A DNA stretch of 64,000 bases, taken from an uncultured Veillonella sp. (GTDB lineage Bacteria; Bacillota; Negativicutes; Veillonellales; Veillonellaceae). This document shows positions 45,556 through 55,000 of the stretch, piece after piece; within the stretch, counting starts at the first letter, position 1; each line of letters begins with the position of its first letter. Location of the stretch: contig CAKPXN010000001.1 of assembly GCA_934202095.1 (NCBI GenBank), positions 62,001 to 126,000 of the forward strand, written 5' to 3'. A program made the position numbers and the translations under genes. The notes beneath the pieces were generated by a model, which saw nothing but the letters and a program-made list of their open reading frames with translations, ran no database searches and was not told the DNA's origin.

Positions 45556-46407
45556 TTAAGCTAACAAATCATTCAAAACTTTTTTAATATCATCATTAAA
45601 TGATACAGTATTTTTATGAATTTCAAAAGGTATAGGTTGCTCTTCCATATTAATTGGTACATACAAAGCATCTATATTGTCATGGGCCATACGCATAAAT
45701 GGATACTTAATAATCATCGGTGTATTATAACCAACACCCAATTCTAACAGTATAATTTTCTTATCTCTATAGCTCTCTATAAATGTAGCATATCTATCTT
45801 GTGCCGCATACCAACCCTCATCTTGTACAAAGTTGCCATCAATACGCAAATTCATCGTCATCAATTCACCACATCTAGGACAATGAGGAATTAATTCTGT
45901 AGGAATTTTCATATCCTTTTGTTCCCTTACCATACGCCGAACTTGTTCTTCATTATCATAAGTCTTTTGATGACATGGCTCAGAACACTGCCATAATCCA
46001 TAATCACCTTGCATATAATAAAATCTATTTTTATCTACTCCGGCTAATTGCATTTGATGATCTACATTTGTAGTAATTACAAAATAATTCTTATCTTGTA
46101 ATAATTTCATCAGATGAACATAAAGCTCACCTACCGGAACATCATATCGGTTGTAATTAATATGACGACTCCACCACGCCCAATACTCTTCCATACTTTC
46201 AAACGAATAAAATCCACCAGAATATATATCTGTTATACCATATTTTTTATGAAAGTCATCAAAGTATTTATGAAAGCGTTCACCACTATAAGAAAACCCA
46301 GCTGCAGTGGACATACCTGCCCCAATCCCTACGAGTACCGCATCAGCCGTATTCAAAAATTCTTTCACACGTTCTATATTATCCCAATAATTTGTTGTAG
46401 ATGTCAT
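45556..46407 (-). CDS. SirTM-type sirtuin (protein ADP-ribosyltransferase)
   Basis: A class-M sirtuin of 283 residues. GIGAGMSTAAGFSY binds NAD, TTNVDHQ is the NID-like motif, the zinc site is CSEPCHQ...CPRCGE, and the catalytic His of deacetylase sirtuins is replaced by Gln in MQGDYGLWQC, a hallmark of SirTM enzymes that ADP-ribosylate a protein. The gene overlaps the macrodomain gene by 29 nt. In the known system the target is a lipoylated GcvH-like protein, which is not encoded here, so the target may differ or lie elsewhere. Confidence 0.88.
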   Translation of the reverse strand: MTSTTNYWDNIERVKEFLNTADAVLVGIGAGMSTAAGFSYSGERFHKYFDDFHKKYGITDIYSGGFYSFESMEEYWAWWSRHINYNRYDVPVGELYVHLMKLLQDKNYFVITTNVDHQMQLAGVDKNRFYYMQGDYGLWQCSEPCHQKTYDNEEQVRRMVREQKDMKIPTELIPHCPRCGELMTMNLRIDGNFVQDEGWYAAQDRYATFIESYRDKKIILLELGVGYNTPMIIKYPFMRMAHDNIDALYVPINMEEQPIPFEIHKNTVSFNDDIKKVLNDLLA

Positions 46408-47161
46408 AATCTATATCCTTAAATACATTAAATACCACTTGTATTTTACTATTAGTTTCTTTTAAGTAAGTACGCACTGTATCAATAGCAATTCGGGCCG
46501 CTAATTCATTGGGAAATCTAAACTCACCTGTAGAAATACAGCAAAATGCAATAGACTTCAAACTATAAGCATTGGCTAACTCCAAGCAAGATCGATAACA
46601 CGATGCCAATTGTTCTTGTTCTAACTCTGTAACAGTATCATAAATAATAGGTCCAACCGTATGAATAACATGACTGGCTGGTAAATTATAACCATAAGTC
46701 ATGCGTGCAACACCCGTCTTTTCAGGCATATCCATATATTCAATCATACGAGCACAGGCCATACGCAGTTCAATGCCGGCAAAGGTATGAATGGCATTAT
46801 CAATACATTTGTGATTAGGTGCAAAGCAACCGAGCAACTGATTATTAGCGGCATTAACTATAGCCTTTACTGCTAGACGCGTAATATCACCTTGCCACAA
46901 ATATATCTGAGGTTCCCGCTCTTCCATATCACTGAGCGTTACAATACCTTTTTCATGAGCCAATTCATTTAAATACTCATCTTGTACCTTCATCCACTCT
47001 GCTGGCATAGATCCTGCAGGGCGAATATTACAAAGAGACCTAAATAATGTAAACTGTTCTGCTTCATCATTAGGGATTTCAATATGTTCGTCTTTATATT
47101 TCTCTGTATATTCTTCTACTAATCCTTTTACAAGATAAATTAAACGTTCTTGCTGTATCAT
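46379..47161 (-). CDS. Zinc-containing macrodomain ADP-ribosyl hydrolase
   Basis: 260 residues: a ~90-residue helical N-terminal part, then a macrodomain with WQGDITRLAVKAIVNAANN and ASHVIHTVGPIIY. The zinc loop FAPNHKCIDNAIHTFAG with Cys/His ligands defines the Zn-Macro class that removes SirTM-made ADP-ribose. It is upstream of and overlaps the sirtuin, so writer and eraser are translated together. AAGGAG site. Confidence 0.9.
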   Translation of the reverse strand: MIQQERLIYLVKGLVEEYTEKYKDEHIEIPNDEAEQFTLFRSLCNIRPAGSMPAEWMKVQDEYLNELAHEKGIVTLSDMEEREPQIYLWQGDITRLAVKAIVNAANNQLLGCFAPNHKCIDNAIHTFAGIELRMACARMIEYMDMPEKTGVARMTYGYNLPASHVIHTVGPIIYDTVTELEQEQLASCYRSCLELANAYSLKSIAFCCISTGEFRFPNELAARIAIDTVRTYLKETNSKIQVVFNVFKDIDYDIYNKLLG

Positions 47162-47212
47162 ACGTAACTCCTTATAAGCTATAAAGACTTTAACTTATTA
47201 TATAACAAAAAA

Positions 47213-47240
47213 CTGCTAGCACATAATTATATGCTAGCAG
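47213..47240 (-). terminator. Intrinsic terminator after the exported double-ABM gene
   Basis: Perfect arms CTGCTAGCA/TGCTAGCAG with a 10-nt loop, then TTTTTTG on minus; 30 nt past the stop. Confidence 0.88.
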
Positions 47241-47269
47241 TAACTTTACTGGTTATAGTATATCAATGA

Positions 47270-48037
47270 CTATGGTCTTATAAAAGATTGACCTCCATGA
47301 TTTACTAGAATGTCTCCTTGCAACACTTTAGTAGTAACGCCTTGTAAACTACCTTGAATTTGACTCATCATGAAACGATATCCCGGGCTATTTACATGTT
47401 TATTGAAAGCTGATTCATCACTATAGATTTGAATTACGTACCAGTGTGTTTTATTGTTTCTTTCACGCAATACATAACCTGCCTTATAGCCCGCATCATC
47501 ACGAACAGCACGGTCAATATCTAATTGATATTGTTTTTGTACTGTATCTACTTCATTACCGTCTACTGTAAAATCTGTTAAGGTCACAACAGATTTACCA
47601 TCATTAATCAAAGATAACGCATTTGGTTTTTCAATCAATAACAAAGGCTGTACATCATACAATTTACGATTTGTCAGTTTAGAACCAACCTCGTTAATAT
47701 AGTTTTGGAAATGCTCGGATTTGCGGTGTGTTTCTAAGGCAGCCGTATCTTTATATACCTCCACTATGTATGATTCAGATGGATTACCTTTTACATGAGC
47801 CACATTCATAGATAGTGTATTAGGTTCTTTCTCCATAGAGGCTGTTAAATTCTGAATACCTACAGTATTATACGCACCTTGTAATTCAGCAGGTACTTGA
47901 AAACGATACAAACCTACAATAGGGGCTGTATCTACTTGTTCTTGTTTATCAAATGTGAATGCTGCAAACGATGTGCTCACACCCAATATGGCAATAGCAG
48001 AAGTTAGCAAAATTCGTTTTATATATCGCTTACTCAT
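47270..48037 (-). CDS. Exported protein with two ABM-like domains
   Basis: ATG 48037 (MSKRYIKR) has AAAGGAG six bases upstream and gives a proper signal peptide ending near SFA; the longer 48079 start would bury it. The mature part holds two tandem ~90-residue halves, each with the antibiotic-biosynthesis-monooxygenase pattern of a small Tyr-rich beta strand then ..Y.DE.AF..H..S..F (ESYIVEVYKDTAALETH and HWYVIQIYSDESAFNKH). The fold binds small aromatics or haem; an envelope location is unusual. It follows a radical SAM gene by 11 nt. Function unknown. Confidence 0.75.
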   Translation of the reverse strand: MSKRYIKRILLTSAIAILGVSTSFAAFTFDKQEQVDTAPIVGLYRFQVPAELQGAYNTVGIQNLTASMEKEPNTLSMNVAHVKGNPSESYIVEVYKDTAALETHRKSEHFQNYINEVGSKLTNRKLYDVQPLLLIEKPNALSLINDGKSVVTLTDFTVDGNEVDTVQKQYQLDIDRAVRDDAGYKAGYVLRERNNKTHWYVIQIYSDESAFNKHVNSPGYRFMMSQIQGSLQGVTTKVLQGDILVNHGGQSFIRP

Positions 48038-48048
48038 TAGTGACTCCT

Positions 48049-49389
48049 TTACATATATCTTGATAATTTCTCGGCCCACAAACCAATACGTTTATAAGTT
48101 AAAAGTTCACATACTTTTGATGTAAAATGGCCAAATCTACGATAAAAGAAATTAAAGGTTAAATAGGCTGGTATCGTTCCGATAGTCTTAGGCATACGAC
48201 GGAATATATTTCTTATGGAATATAACTCTTGATATATCCACAAATATCCTTCTTCTAATTCCTCTTTAGACATACCAAGCGGCGTCACAACCACATGAGA
48301 CGTATTATATCTAGATAAGTCATGATCAAAAATTCTATTTTGTTCTTCCATTCTTTTGTAGAATTCAGTCCCAGGATACGGTGTAACAATATGTGATGTA
48401 ATGGTATCAATTTTCTGGCTAATAATCCAATCTAATGTATTTTTAAATGTCTCTGGCGTGTCTCCATCTAGACCAAATACAAAGCTAGCATTGACCATAA
48501 TGCCACGCTTATGTAATTCACTAATAAGTCTTTCAAACTCTTCACGATTATTTTGCATTTTATGAACACTAGATAAAGACTGAGGACTGATACTTTCAAA
48601 ACCAATAAATAAACTCTGACAACCAGTTTCTTTCATCAAATCCATTAATTCAGGGTATTGTCCTATTTTCATAGTGACCGCTGCATTCCAGTTTAATTTT
48701 AAAGGTTTAATACACTCTAAAAACTGTTTAGTCCAAGAAATGTTCCCAATAAAATTATCATCAATAAACATAATATGTTTTGTACCTAGTTTCTTGATAT
48801 CTGCTAACACATCATCTATATTACGATTAATATATTGATGAGTACCAGAACTATTATAGCAAAAATCACATTTATGGGGGCAACTACGACTTGTAGAAAC
48901 AATGTTATACCATAAATAATCTGTTTTATCTATCATGTCATATGCAGGCGCTACAATATCATCCCCAGAAGTTAAAGGCTTAGATACATATTCAGATTGT
49001 AATCTATTATGTTTCATGTCCTCTATAATTTGAGGCCATGTATTTTCTGCAAAACCAATACATAAGCTATCAAATGCATCCTTAGGCACAGAACTAGACG
49101 CAGTTGTGATATGTATGCCACCAGCAATAACCTTAACACCTTTTTGTCTATATATAGATGCAATTTCAATAGCTCTAGGTAAAACGTCAACTGTAACTGC
49201 TATGCCTACCAAGTCAGGCACATCATCAAAATTAATAGGTCTAATATTTTCATTTTCAATTGTAACGTCACAATCATGCCGAATAATATTAGCTACCGTC
49301 AACAATCCTAAATGAGGAGACATGCGTATTTTTAAATCTGTATCCATAGGACGTTTTAACATACGCGGTTGAATCAATTTAACTTTCAT
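48049..49389 (-). CDS. B12-binding-domain radical SAM protein
   Basis: The first ~130 residues form a cobalamin-binding-type Rossmann domain (IIRHDCDVTIEN, IAGGIHITTA), then the radical SAM cluster motif SCPHKCDFCYNS, followed by FIDDNFIGN and IGFESISPQS, and a C-terminal DUF4070-like tail. 446 residues. Enzymes of this architecture methylate unreactive carbons or modify lipids and hopanoids. It lies between a tRNA-editing gene and the double-ABM gene, so the exported protein might act on its product. Substrate unknown. Confidence 0.85.
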   Translation of the reverse strand: MKVKLIQPRMLKRPMDTDLKIRMSPHLGLLTVANIIRHDCDVTIENENIRPINFDDVPDLVGIAVTVDVLPRAIEIASIYRQKGVKVIAGGIHITTASSSVPKDAFDSLCIGFAENTWPQIIEDMKHNRLQSEYVSKPLTSGDDIVAPAYDMIDKTDYLWYNIVSTSRSCPHKCDFCYNSSGTHQYINRNIDDVLADIKKLGTKHIMFIDDNFIGNISWTKQFLECIKPLKLNWNAAVTMKIGQYPELMDLMKETGCQSLFIGFESISPQSLSSVHKMQNNREEFERLISELHKRGIMVNASFVFGLDGDTPETFKNTLDWIISQKIDTITSHIVTPYPGTEFYKRMEEQNRIFDHDLSRYNTSHVVVTPLGMSKEELEEGYLWIYQELYSIRNIFRRMPKTIGTIPAYLTFNFFYRRFGHFTSKVCELLTYKRIGLWAEKLSRYM

Positions 49390-49410
49390 GTAAAACCTCT
49401 TATGTTACCT

Positions 49411-49896
49411 TTATATTGTTATATATTCTATTGTTGTACCATGCTCCTCTATAAGTTTAACAAGGTCTCTTCCTTGTAACCACACGGTCGCATCATTTTG
49501 ATTGGGATGTATACCAATAAGATTATCCTTGTAATCCTCATCAATATAATAGTGAACCTTACGCTCTTCGTCGTTGAGCAAGCAGAATGGAGAGACATGA
49601 CCAGGTTTAACCTTTAATATATCCCAAAGCTCTTCTTCAGAACCAAAGGAAATCTTTTTAAGATTATGGTCCTTACGAAACTGTTTCAAATCCACACGCT
49701 TTGAGCCGCGTACAGTAATTAAATAGTAATGCTCCCTCTTATGGTCACGGATAAATAAATTCTTCGCATCCCATTCTGGATATGGCAGTTCTACATCTGG
49801 TTTATCATCCATACTAAATAGCGGTGCGTGATCCGTAACTTCAAAATCGATATGATGGTCACGCAAACAATCATATACGCCTTGTTTATCTAACAT
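49411..49896 (-). CDS. Prolyl-tRNA editing protein (ProXp-ala/YbaK-like)
   Basis: A 161-residue YbaK-fold deacylase that hydrolyses mischarged aminoacyl-tRNA. DAKNLFIRD, the conserved Lys in YLITVRGSKRVD, GSEEELWDIL and GHVSPFCLLND match the ProX/PrdX group best, so Ala-tRNAPro is the likely substrate. AGAGG site. It lies 22 nt before the radical SAM gene in the same direction. Confidence 0.88.
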   Translation of the reverse strand: MLDKQGVYDCLRDHHIDFEVTDHAPLFSMDDKPDVELPYPEWDAKNLFIRDHKREHYYLITVRGSKRVDLKQFRKDHNLKKISFGSEEELWDILKVKPGHVSPFCLLNDEERKVHYYIDEDYKDNLIGIHPNQNDATVWLQGRDLVKLIEEHGTTIEYITI

Positions 49897-49957
49897 GTAA
49901 TACCTCTAATACTTATATTGTTAGTGAAAGTAGCACTTAAATGCTATATCACTACAT

Positions 49958-50980
49958 TTATTCTGGAACTTTATAGGTCCCATCAAATACAAATAATTCA
50001 GGATGTTCATGTACGAATGTGTCTTCATAGATTCCATCATATTCATACACTACATCATCTTTTTTATCGAGGAAATCAAACAATTCATCCTCATTTTCCC
50101 AATCTTTTAAAATGTTCCATCGCTCTTCCCTATCAAATGGAACGGAACCACCAAAGTAATCGATGACGGATTGTAAATTATCCGCAAGTATATCCATCTT
50201 AAAGAGACGTAAACCTTTTAAAGCATCTTCCCATACAATACCGGTAGAATTATAGAAGAATTGGTGATGACCACCATTATTAACCTCTGCAAAGTACCAA
50301 GATATAGCATTAAGATAGCGTTGTTCTACGGTAAAGCCTTTTGCAGATTCTATATAATCATCATATGAGCCATATATATTAATAGTCCAATACATGGGCT
50401 CATTAATGGTCCACACATCGTCTGTAGCCATGATTTCCTCAACCGTGATGGTGCGATGACGAGGTACACCTTTACGTTTCTTCTTTTTCTTTGCTACATA
50501 TTCATTATAAGCAGAACACAATTCAGGATAATCAGCTTCACATCTTTCAAAATCCATTTGCGAATAGCACATATCAATTACTTCAAAACAGTACGATTTT
50601 ATATCATCTAGTTTCGCTTCCGTAGCTAAACGTACACCTTGATCTACTAATCTTAGCATCTGTTGCATAGTATCCGATGTGTATGATTCATTATTATCTA
50701 AGACAATAGCTCCATACGCATAGGCACAGCGATAATACCACACCGCATCACGATACGCTTCATCAATAGATTCTAATACCTTAATAGCCTCTTTTTCATT
50801 GTTATTATTGTTATAAGCTCGACCAAGCTCACCTAACAGAGGTACAGATAAATTCTCTATGCCCACATCAGTTAACACATCAATAATAATTTCTACATTT
50901 CCAGAATCATTAAGCTCTTTAATGGTTTGTAATTGCTCCTCATCAGAAAATGCTTTAAATTGTTCAACCGTTAATGCCAT
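49958..50980 (-). CDS. TPR-like plus DUF4375 (DMP19-type) protein
   Basis: I chose ATG 50980 because AGGA lies nine bases upstream, versus the longer 50998. Residues ~20-150 form a TPR-like module (YNNN...EAIKVLESIDEAYRD.VWYYRC) shared with the neighbour at 51037-52548. Residues ~205-330 form a DUF4375 domain with RYLNAISWYFAEVNNGGHHQ. DUF4375 is common beside toxin and immunity genes. 340 residues, acidic, cytosolic. The likely role is immunity or scaffold; unproven. Confidence 0.7.
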   Translation of the reverse strand: MALTVEQFKAFSDEEQLQTIKELNDSGNVEIIIDVLTDVGIENLSVPLLGELGRAYNNNNNEKEAIKVLESIDEAYRDAVWYYRCAYAYGAIVLDNNESYTSDTMQQMLRLVDQGVRLATEAKLDDIKSYCFEVIDMCYSQMDFERCEADYPELCSAYNEYVAKKKKKRKGVPRHRTITVEEIMATDDVWTINEPMYWTINIYGSYDDYIESAKGFTVEQRYLNAISWYFAEVNNGGHHQFFYNSTGIVWEDALKGLRLFKMDILADNLQSVIDYFGGSVPFDREERWNILKDWENEDELFDFLDKKDDVVYEYDGIYEDTFVHEHPELFVFDGTYKVPE

Positions 50981-51036
50981 TATGTCACATCCTGTCATAT
51001 TATAAATATATTATTATAATTAACATTGTCTAGAAG

Positions 51037-52548
51037 CTAGCTACCACAAATAATATAGAATACTGGTATACCGTCTTCATTATCTATTAGACCATATCCT
51101 TCACATTCATGGCCTTCGTATTCAATACCTTCAAAGAATACATGATCGCCCAATTCTTTATTGGCCATCAAATTGTGCAATTTAAAGAGTAATTCTTCTC
51201 TAGTAAAATATGTACCATTATCCGCAACAAGATGAGCCATAATTTCTACCTGCCACATGCCATCTTCTTTATCTTCTTCGAATAACTCTTCATCGGTAAC
51301 ACGTTCATTATCAAAAAGTTGGTCTAAACTTTCAATCCAAGCTTCATAGGTTACTAGAATTTCAGGTTCTTCTAATCTATCATCGTCATCTGCCTCATCA
51401 TCTGTATATTTCTTTACATTTTCATTGTATTCTTTGGCAAACTCTTCTCTGCTATATGTTTGCTTATTAAATACCCAATGTACTACATCATATGTAGGAT
51501 AGTTATCTTCTTCGTATTCATTAACATCTTCAATCTGTTTATCTTCTGTAGTCTCTTTACTATTTTTCTTATCAAAGAGATTCTTAATGGTTTCAAATAT
51601 CACAGGATAATCCTCCTTATACTCTTTTGGCTTAATTTTAGATAGGTGATATTTTACCACTTCACAGCACCAAACAAGCTGTTTATCTAAGTGAGCTTCT
51701 TTCGTCACTTTTATGCCCGTCTCTATTAACTGTAATGCTTTCTGCACATGTTCAGATTCGTAGCTTTCACCAATAGCTAACATCCCATGAGCATAACCAC
51801 AACGATAATACCAAGACCAATCGCGATGTGCCTCATCTATACGATTAAATAAGTCAATAGCCTCTCTTGCTCGGCCATTATTGTTATACATACGTCCTAA
51901 GGTGCTTAATAGTATAGGGGACAAATTATCGATACCGATGTTAGTTAACAGCTCCATCGCACGCTTGATATCAATCCCCTCTTGTTCATTAAGGAGCTTA
52001 ACCTTTTCCGCATCACTTAATTCTTGAAACTCTTCATCCGTAATGTCTTCTATACTGAAATATAAGTTCTTAATAAAGTCACCAAAATTATCTGCTAACG
52101 GAGTAATTGAGTAATCACATTCTTGATCTACACGTACAACCTTAGGCTCACCGGTAGGACCACATTCACGATAATCTAGGAAAATCATATCATGCCCACC
52201 AGAAATCGTATCGGCTACAACGATACCGATAGGAGGATATTTTACTTTTGAAATCCAAAATTCATTACCCATCTCACCTAAAAGAGAGTATTTTTTATCT
52301 CTATCGATGCCATATATTCCTGTTATATATACACAATCGTCATCATCGTTAATAAAACAATTCTTATTTACTACACCACCATTATGGTTTTTAAGTAGCT
52401 CTATATATGCTGCCGGCAATGTATAGCCTAGCTCAGCTTCAGTAGCCTTAATATCCTCATCGGTAACATCTCTACCGATATAGGACTCACATGCATAATC
52501 AGTGTCTTTCCAAAATCCAGTCCAATTGAAATCTCTTAGATTACTCAT
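51037..52548 (-). CDS. SUKH (SMI1/KNR4) domain plus TPR-like module protein
   Basis: 503 residues. The N-terminal ~165 residues are a SUKH domain (IKATEAELGYTLPAAYIELL, NHNGGVVN, GIVVADTISGGHDMIFLDY). Residues ~195-330 repeat the TPR-like module of the DUF4375 neighbour. The tail is a highly acidic ~140-residue region ending CEGYGLIDNEDGIPVFYIICG. SUKH proteins are the classic immunity proteins of polymorphic toxins. AGGAGAG site. No toxin lies beside it in this window. Confidence 0.8.
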   Translation of the reverse strand: MSNLRDFNWTGFWKDTDYACESYIGRDVTDEDIKATEAELGYTLPAAYIELLKNHNGGVVNKNCFINDDDDCVYITGIYGIDRDKKYSLLGEMGNEFWISKVKYPPIGIVVADTISGGHDMIFLDYRECGPTGEPKVVRVDQECDYSITPLADNFGDFIKNLYFSIEDITDEEFQELSDAEKVKLLNEQEGIDIKRAMELLTNIGIDNLSPILLSTLGRMYNNNGRAREAIDLFNRIDEAHRDWSWYYRCGYAHGMLAIGESYESEHVQKALQLIETGIKVTKEAHLDKQLVWCCEVVKYHLSKIKPKEYKEDYPVIFETIKNLFDKKNSKETTEDKQIEDVNEYEEDNYPTYDVVHWVFNKQTYSREEFAKEYNENVKKYTDDEADDDDRLEEPEILVTYEAWIESLDQLFDNERVTDEELFEEDKEDGMWQVEIMAHLVADNGTYFTREELLFKLHNLMANKELGDHVFFEGIEYEGHECEGYGLIDNEDGIPVFYIICGS

Positions 52549-52578
52549 AATACTCTCTCCTAGCCAAATAGATATAAT

Positions 52579-53049
52579 CTAACCACATTGTATGTCATCA
52601 ATGGAATATTTTTTTATTAAAGCTTTCACCTCGCGTCGTATCAATATGGTATCTACCATATAGGAAACAATGATATAAGGAGATGCATTTATAATCGCTA
52701 TAGGCGCTAATATAATTGCTACCCATAATAGATCTAAAGGATATGCATACCACTTAATATCTATGGTATTTAAAATCGGTATAACATAGTCTATAACGCT
52801 TAATTCCCATTGCATTAACGGGTTTAGGTCCTCACTTGTTCCTACTAACCAAGCGAAGATGACCCCAAAAAGCAAAAAATATAATATTCCGATGGGAATT
52901 AATATCTTCGCTCGCCTTTTTAATAGATTACGACAAATCTCATCTTCTTCCTCTGGTGTTACATCATATACCATATTACATTGAATCTGTATTCGTCTAA
53001 ATCGATAGCGAATATACTTATACAAAATGTTATTCGGTGTGTATAGCAT
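52579..53049 (-). CDS. Small membrane protein, unknown
   Basis: ATG 53049 has GGAG six bases upstream, better than an in-frame TTG at 53076. The 156-residue product has one clear membrane span (ILIPIGILYFLLFGVIFAWL) and a second hydrophobic stretch (LLWVAIILAPIAIINASPYI). A basic N-terminal part contains RYRFRRIQIQ. No family recognised. Position among immunity-like genes suggests a membrane-bound immunity role, unproven. Confidence 0.65.
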   Translation of the reverse strand: MLYTPNNILYKYIRYRFRRIQIQCNMVYDVTPEEEDEICRNLLKRRAKILIPIGILYFLLFGVIFAWLVGTSEDLNPLMQWELSVIDYVIPILNTIDIKWYAYPLDLLWVAIILAPIAIINASPYIIVSYMVDTILIRREVKALIKKYSIDDIQCG

Positions 53050-53099
53050 AATAGACTCCGCATGTAAGAGACTCAATAACTAAAATATATAAGAATATA

Positions 53100-53459
53100 T
53101 CATCCATCTATAGCAAAATAATGCAAATCTGTAAATTCATCATCCCAAAACGTAAAGGAAAAGATGTGTGTATCATCAAAGGATTGCTCACAATAGGTTA
53201 CAGCATCTCGCTCTGGTTCAATAATAGGCATACCTATCCGTGTTTTCACCTCATCAATAGTGACATCTCCATAATAATCTCGTATTTCGTTATAAATGAA
53301 AGTAACAATGGAATCTATATTCTTATGATAATTAGTAGCTAATAATTTAGCAGTATCTACATTAGCTTCTGTTGGAATCTCATCCCAACAAAATTGTATT
53401 CCTTCATAGGTCAATGTATATTGCCTTAACTGTTCATCATATATTACAGGATTAGTCAT
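53100..53459 (-). CDS. Small immunity-like protein (DUF2004/DUF2262-like)
   Basis: 119 residues. It reads YEGIQFCWDEIP, followed by a helix (AKLLATNYHKNIDSIVTFIYNE) and FTFWDDEFTDLHYFAIDG, a layout reminiscent of DUF2004/DUF2262 proteins of toxin-immunity loci. Assignment is loose. It overlaps the upstream gene by 8 nt. Confidence 0.55.
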   Translation of the reverse strand: MTNPVIYDEQLRQYTLTYEGIQFCWDEIPTEANVDTAKLLATNYHKNIDSIVTFIYNEIRDYYGDVTIDEVKTRIGMPIIEPERDAVTYCEQSFDDTHIFSFTFWDDEFTDLHYFAIDG

Positions 53460-53871
53460 CGTTTTTACCCATTACATAGCTTTCCATCTTCGGTCTTAAA
53501 TCTAGTACGGTGTCCCAATCATCTAATGATGGGACCTTATGATGTGCAATAAATTCTTCTATAATCTGGAGTGCCTCTTGATGGCCTAGCTCATTTTTAC
53601 CATATATGATGGCACCTTGCTCACCATCATTGGTTACACTTATCTCGATATGTAATAATTCTGTATGTTGGTCACTACAAACTTGTACGAAGTTATATAG
53701 CTTATCATCTACTGAAATAGCTTTTGGTGGTGAAACAATTAGAAAATCTATGTCGTTATCTTGAATCGAATACAGATTTTGCTCTACTTCTTTCAAAGTT
53801 ATACCTTCATATTTGTACTCACCTACATCAATTGACCAATCCGTATATGTTTTCTCAAAGGTATCTGTCAT
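53452..53871 (-). CDS. Small acidic hypothetical protein
   Basis: 139 residues, strongly acidic, mixed alpha/beta (DFLIVSPPKAIS, FVQVCSDQHTELLHIEISV, QEALQIIEEFIAHH). No family recognised. An AGAGG site precedes the ATG. It overlaps the following gene by 8 nt, so the pair is translationally coupled and likely of related function, probably immunity-like by context. Confidence 0.6.
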   Translation of the reverse strand: MTDTFEKTYTDWSIDVGEYKYEGITLKEVEQNLYSIQDNDIDFLIVSPPKAISVDDKLYNFVQVCSDQHTELLHIEISVTNDGEQGAIIYGKNELGHQEALQIIEEFIAHHKVPSLDDWDTVLDLRPKMESYVMGKNDD

Positions 53872-53899
53872 ATGTATCGCCTCTCCTTTACGATATACA

Positions 53900-54961
53900 T
53901 TAGAATAAGATCTCTAATTGGCCTACCATGTCTTTTATAAACTCGTCAAATTTACAAAGCTCTCGTAGTTCTTGGTGCTCTATATCATAACAAGAAATCT
54001 TCTTAGTTTTAGGGTCCCACACAATTTGATAATCGTTATACTCGCCTAACTCTTTAGTTAATCGCAATAGATTACGACGGCCCCACTTAAATGGAATTGT
54101 ATCAAGTAAAGGTAAGAACTCTATAGAGATAAAATCTGAGTCTGGCAATGCAAAGTAAAGATTATCTCCCTCTAAAAAGGATACTAACGCTTTTGGTAGT
54201 TTAAATGGTTTTAATTGATCCATTTTATTCTGTTTATCATGGTACTCGGTAGGCTCTAAATTCTTAAAATACTCGGCCATTTCCATATCGCCCTTTTCAA
54301 CAGCAATACTATAGGGACGCATACCATCCTTTTCCTTGATGGTCACATCAGCACCATGTTCTACTAGGTATTTACACATCTGTAAATCTACATAGCGGGC
54401 CGCTACGCACAATGGCGTTGGCTTAAAGGGATATACTGAATCAGACTTATTGTAATTAATATCTACACCATTATTAATAAAAAAATCTAGAACCTCATAA
54501 TTTTTATCTGTAATGGCATTTCTGAAAGCTTTACCGCCATATTTTTGTACTGTATGGCCTAAGTCATGAATAATTTGTAGGTTCTCATATTTCTTGCCAT
54601 ATAAGGCAGCTTGAAAAGCATCTACGTCCACAGAGTTCAAAGCGTGAATATTAGCACCTTGAGCCACAACATAGTCTATTATCTCTCGATTAGCATACCG
54701 TACAGCCAATAAGAAACTTGGATTTTCTTCATCATTTAAATCTGCGCCATGTTCGACCAACCATTTTACACTTGTCAAACAGTCCTTCACTAACGCTAAT
54801 TCTAAAGGTGAATACTCACTATACTTACCAATCTGTATAGGTTTATGAATATCCCAACCATTATTTAACGCGCTTTCAAGAGCACTTATATTTCCATTTA
54901 TAATATATATCACTAAATCTGGTACAGATTCAAAAGAGCCTAAGTCCTTAAGATGTATCAT
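53900..54961 (-). CDS. Ankyrin-repeat protein
   Basis: 353 residues with about six ankyrin units over residues ~10-225, for example EYSPLELALVKDCLTSVKWL, LVEHGADLNDEENPSFLLAV, FFINNGVDINYN and LVEHGADVTIKEKDGMRPYS. The last ~100 residues are a non-ankyrin domain with LPDSDFISIEFLPLLDTIPF. A protein-binding scaffold; such ankyrin proteins recur in immunity arrays. GGGAGAG site. 28 nt before the small acidic pair. Confidence 0.85.
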   Translation of the reverse strand: MIHLKDLGSFESVPDLVIYIINGNISALESALNNGWDIHKPIQIGKYSEYSPLELALVKDCLTSVKWLVEHGADLNDEENPSFLLAVRYANREIIDYVVAQGANIHALNSVDVDAFQAALYGKKYENLQIIHDLGHTVQKYGGKAFRNAITDKNYEVLDFFINNGVDINYNKSDSVYPFKPTPLCVAARYVDLQMCKYLVEHGADVTIKEKDGMRPYSIAVEKGDMEMAEYFKNLEPTEYHDKQNKMDQLKPFKLPKALVSFLEGDNLYFALPDSDFISIEFLPLLDTIPFKWGRRNLLRLTKELGEYNDYQIVWDPKTKKISCYDIEHQELRELCKFDEFIKDMVGQLEILF

Positions 54962-55000
54962 GTATCTCTCCCTTATAATACGACCTTATTAACCAATAAG

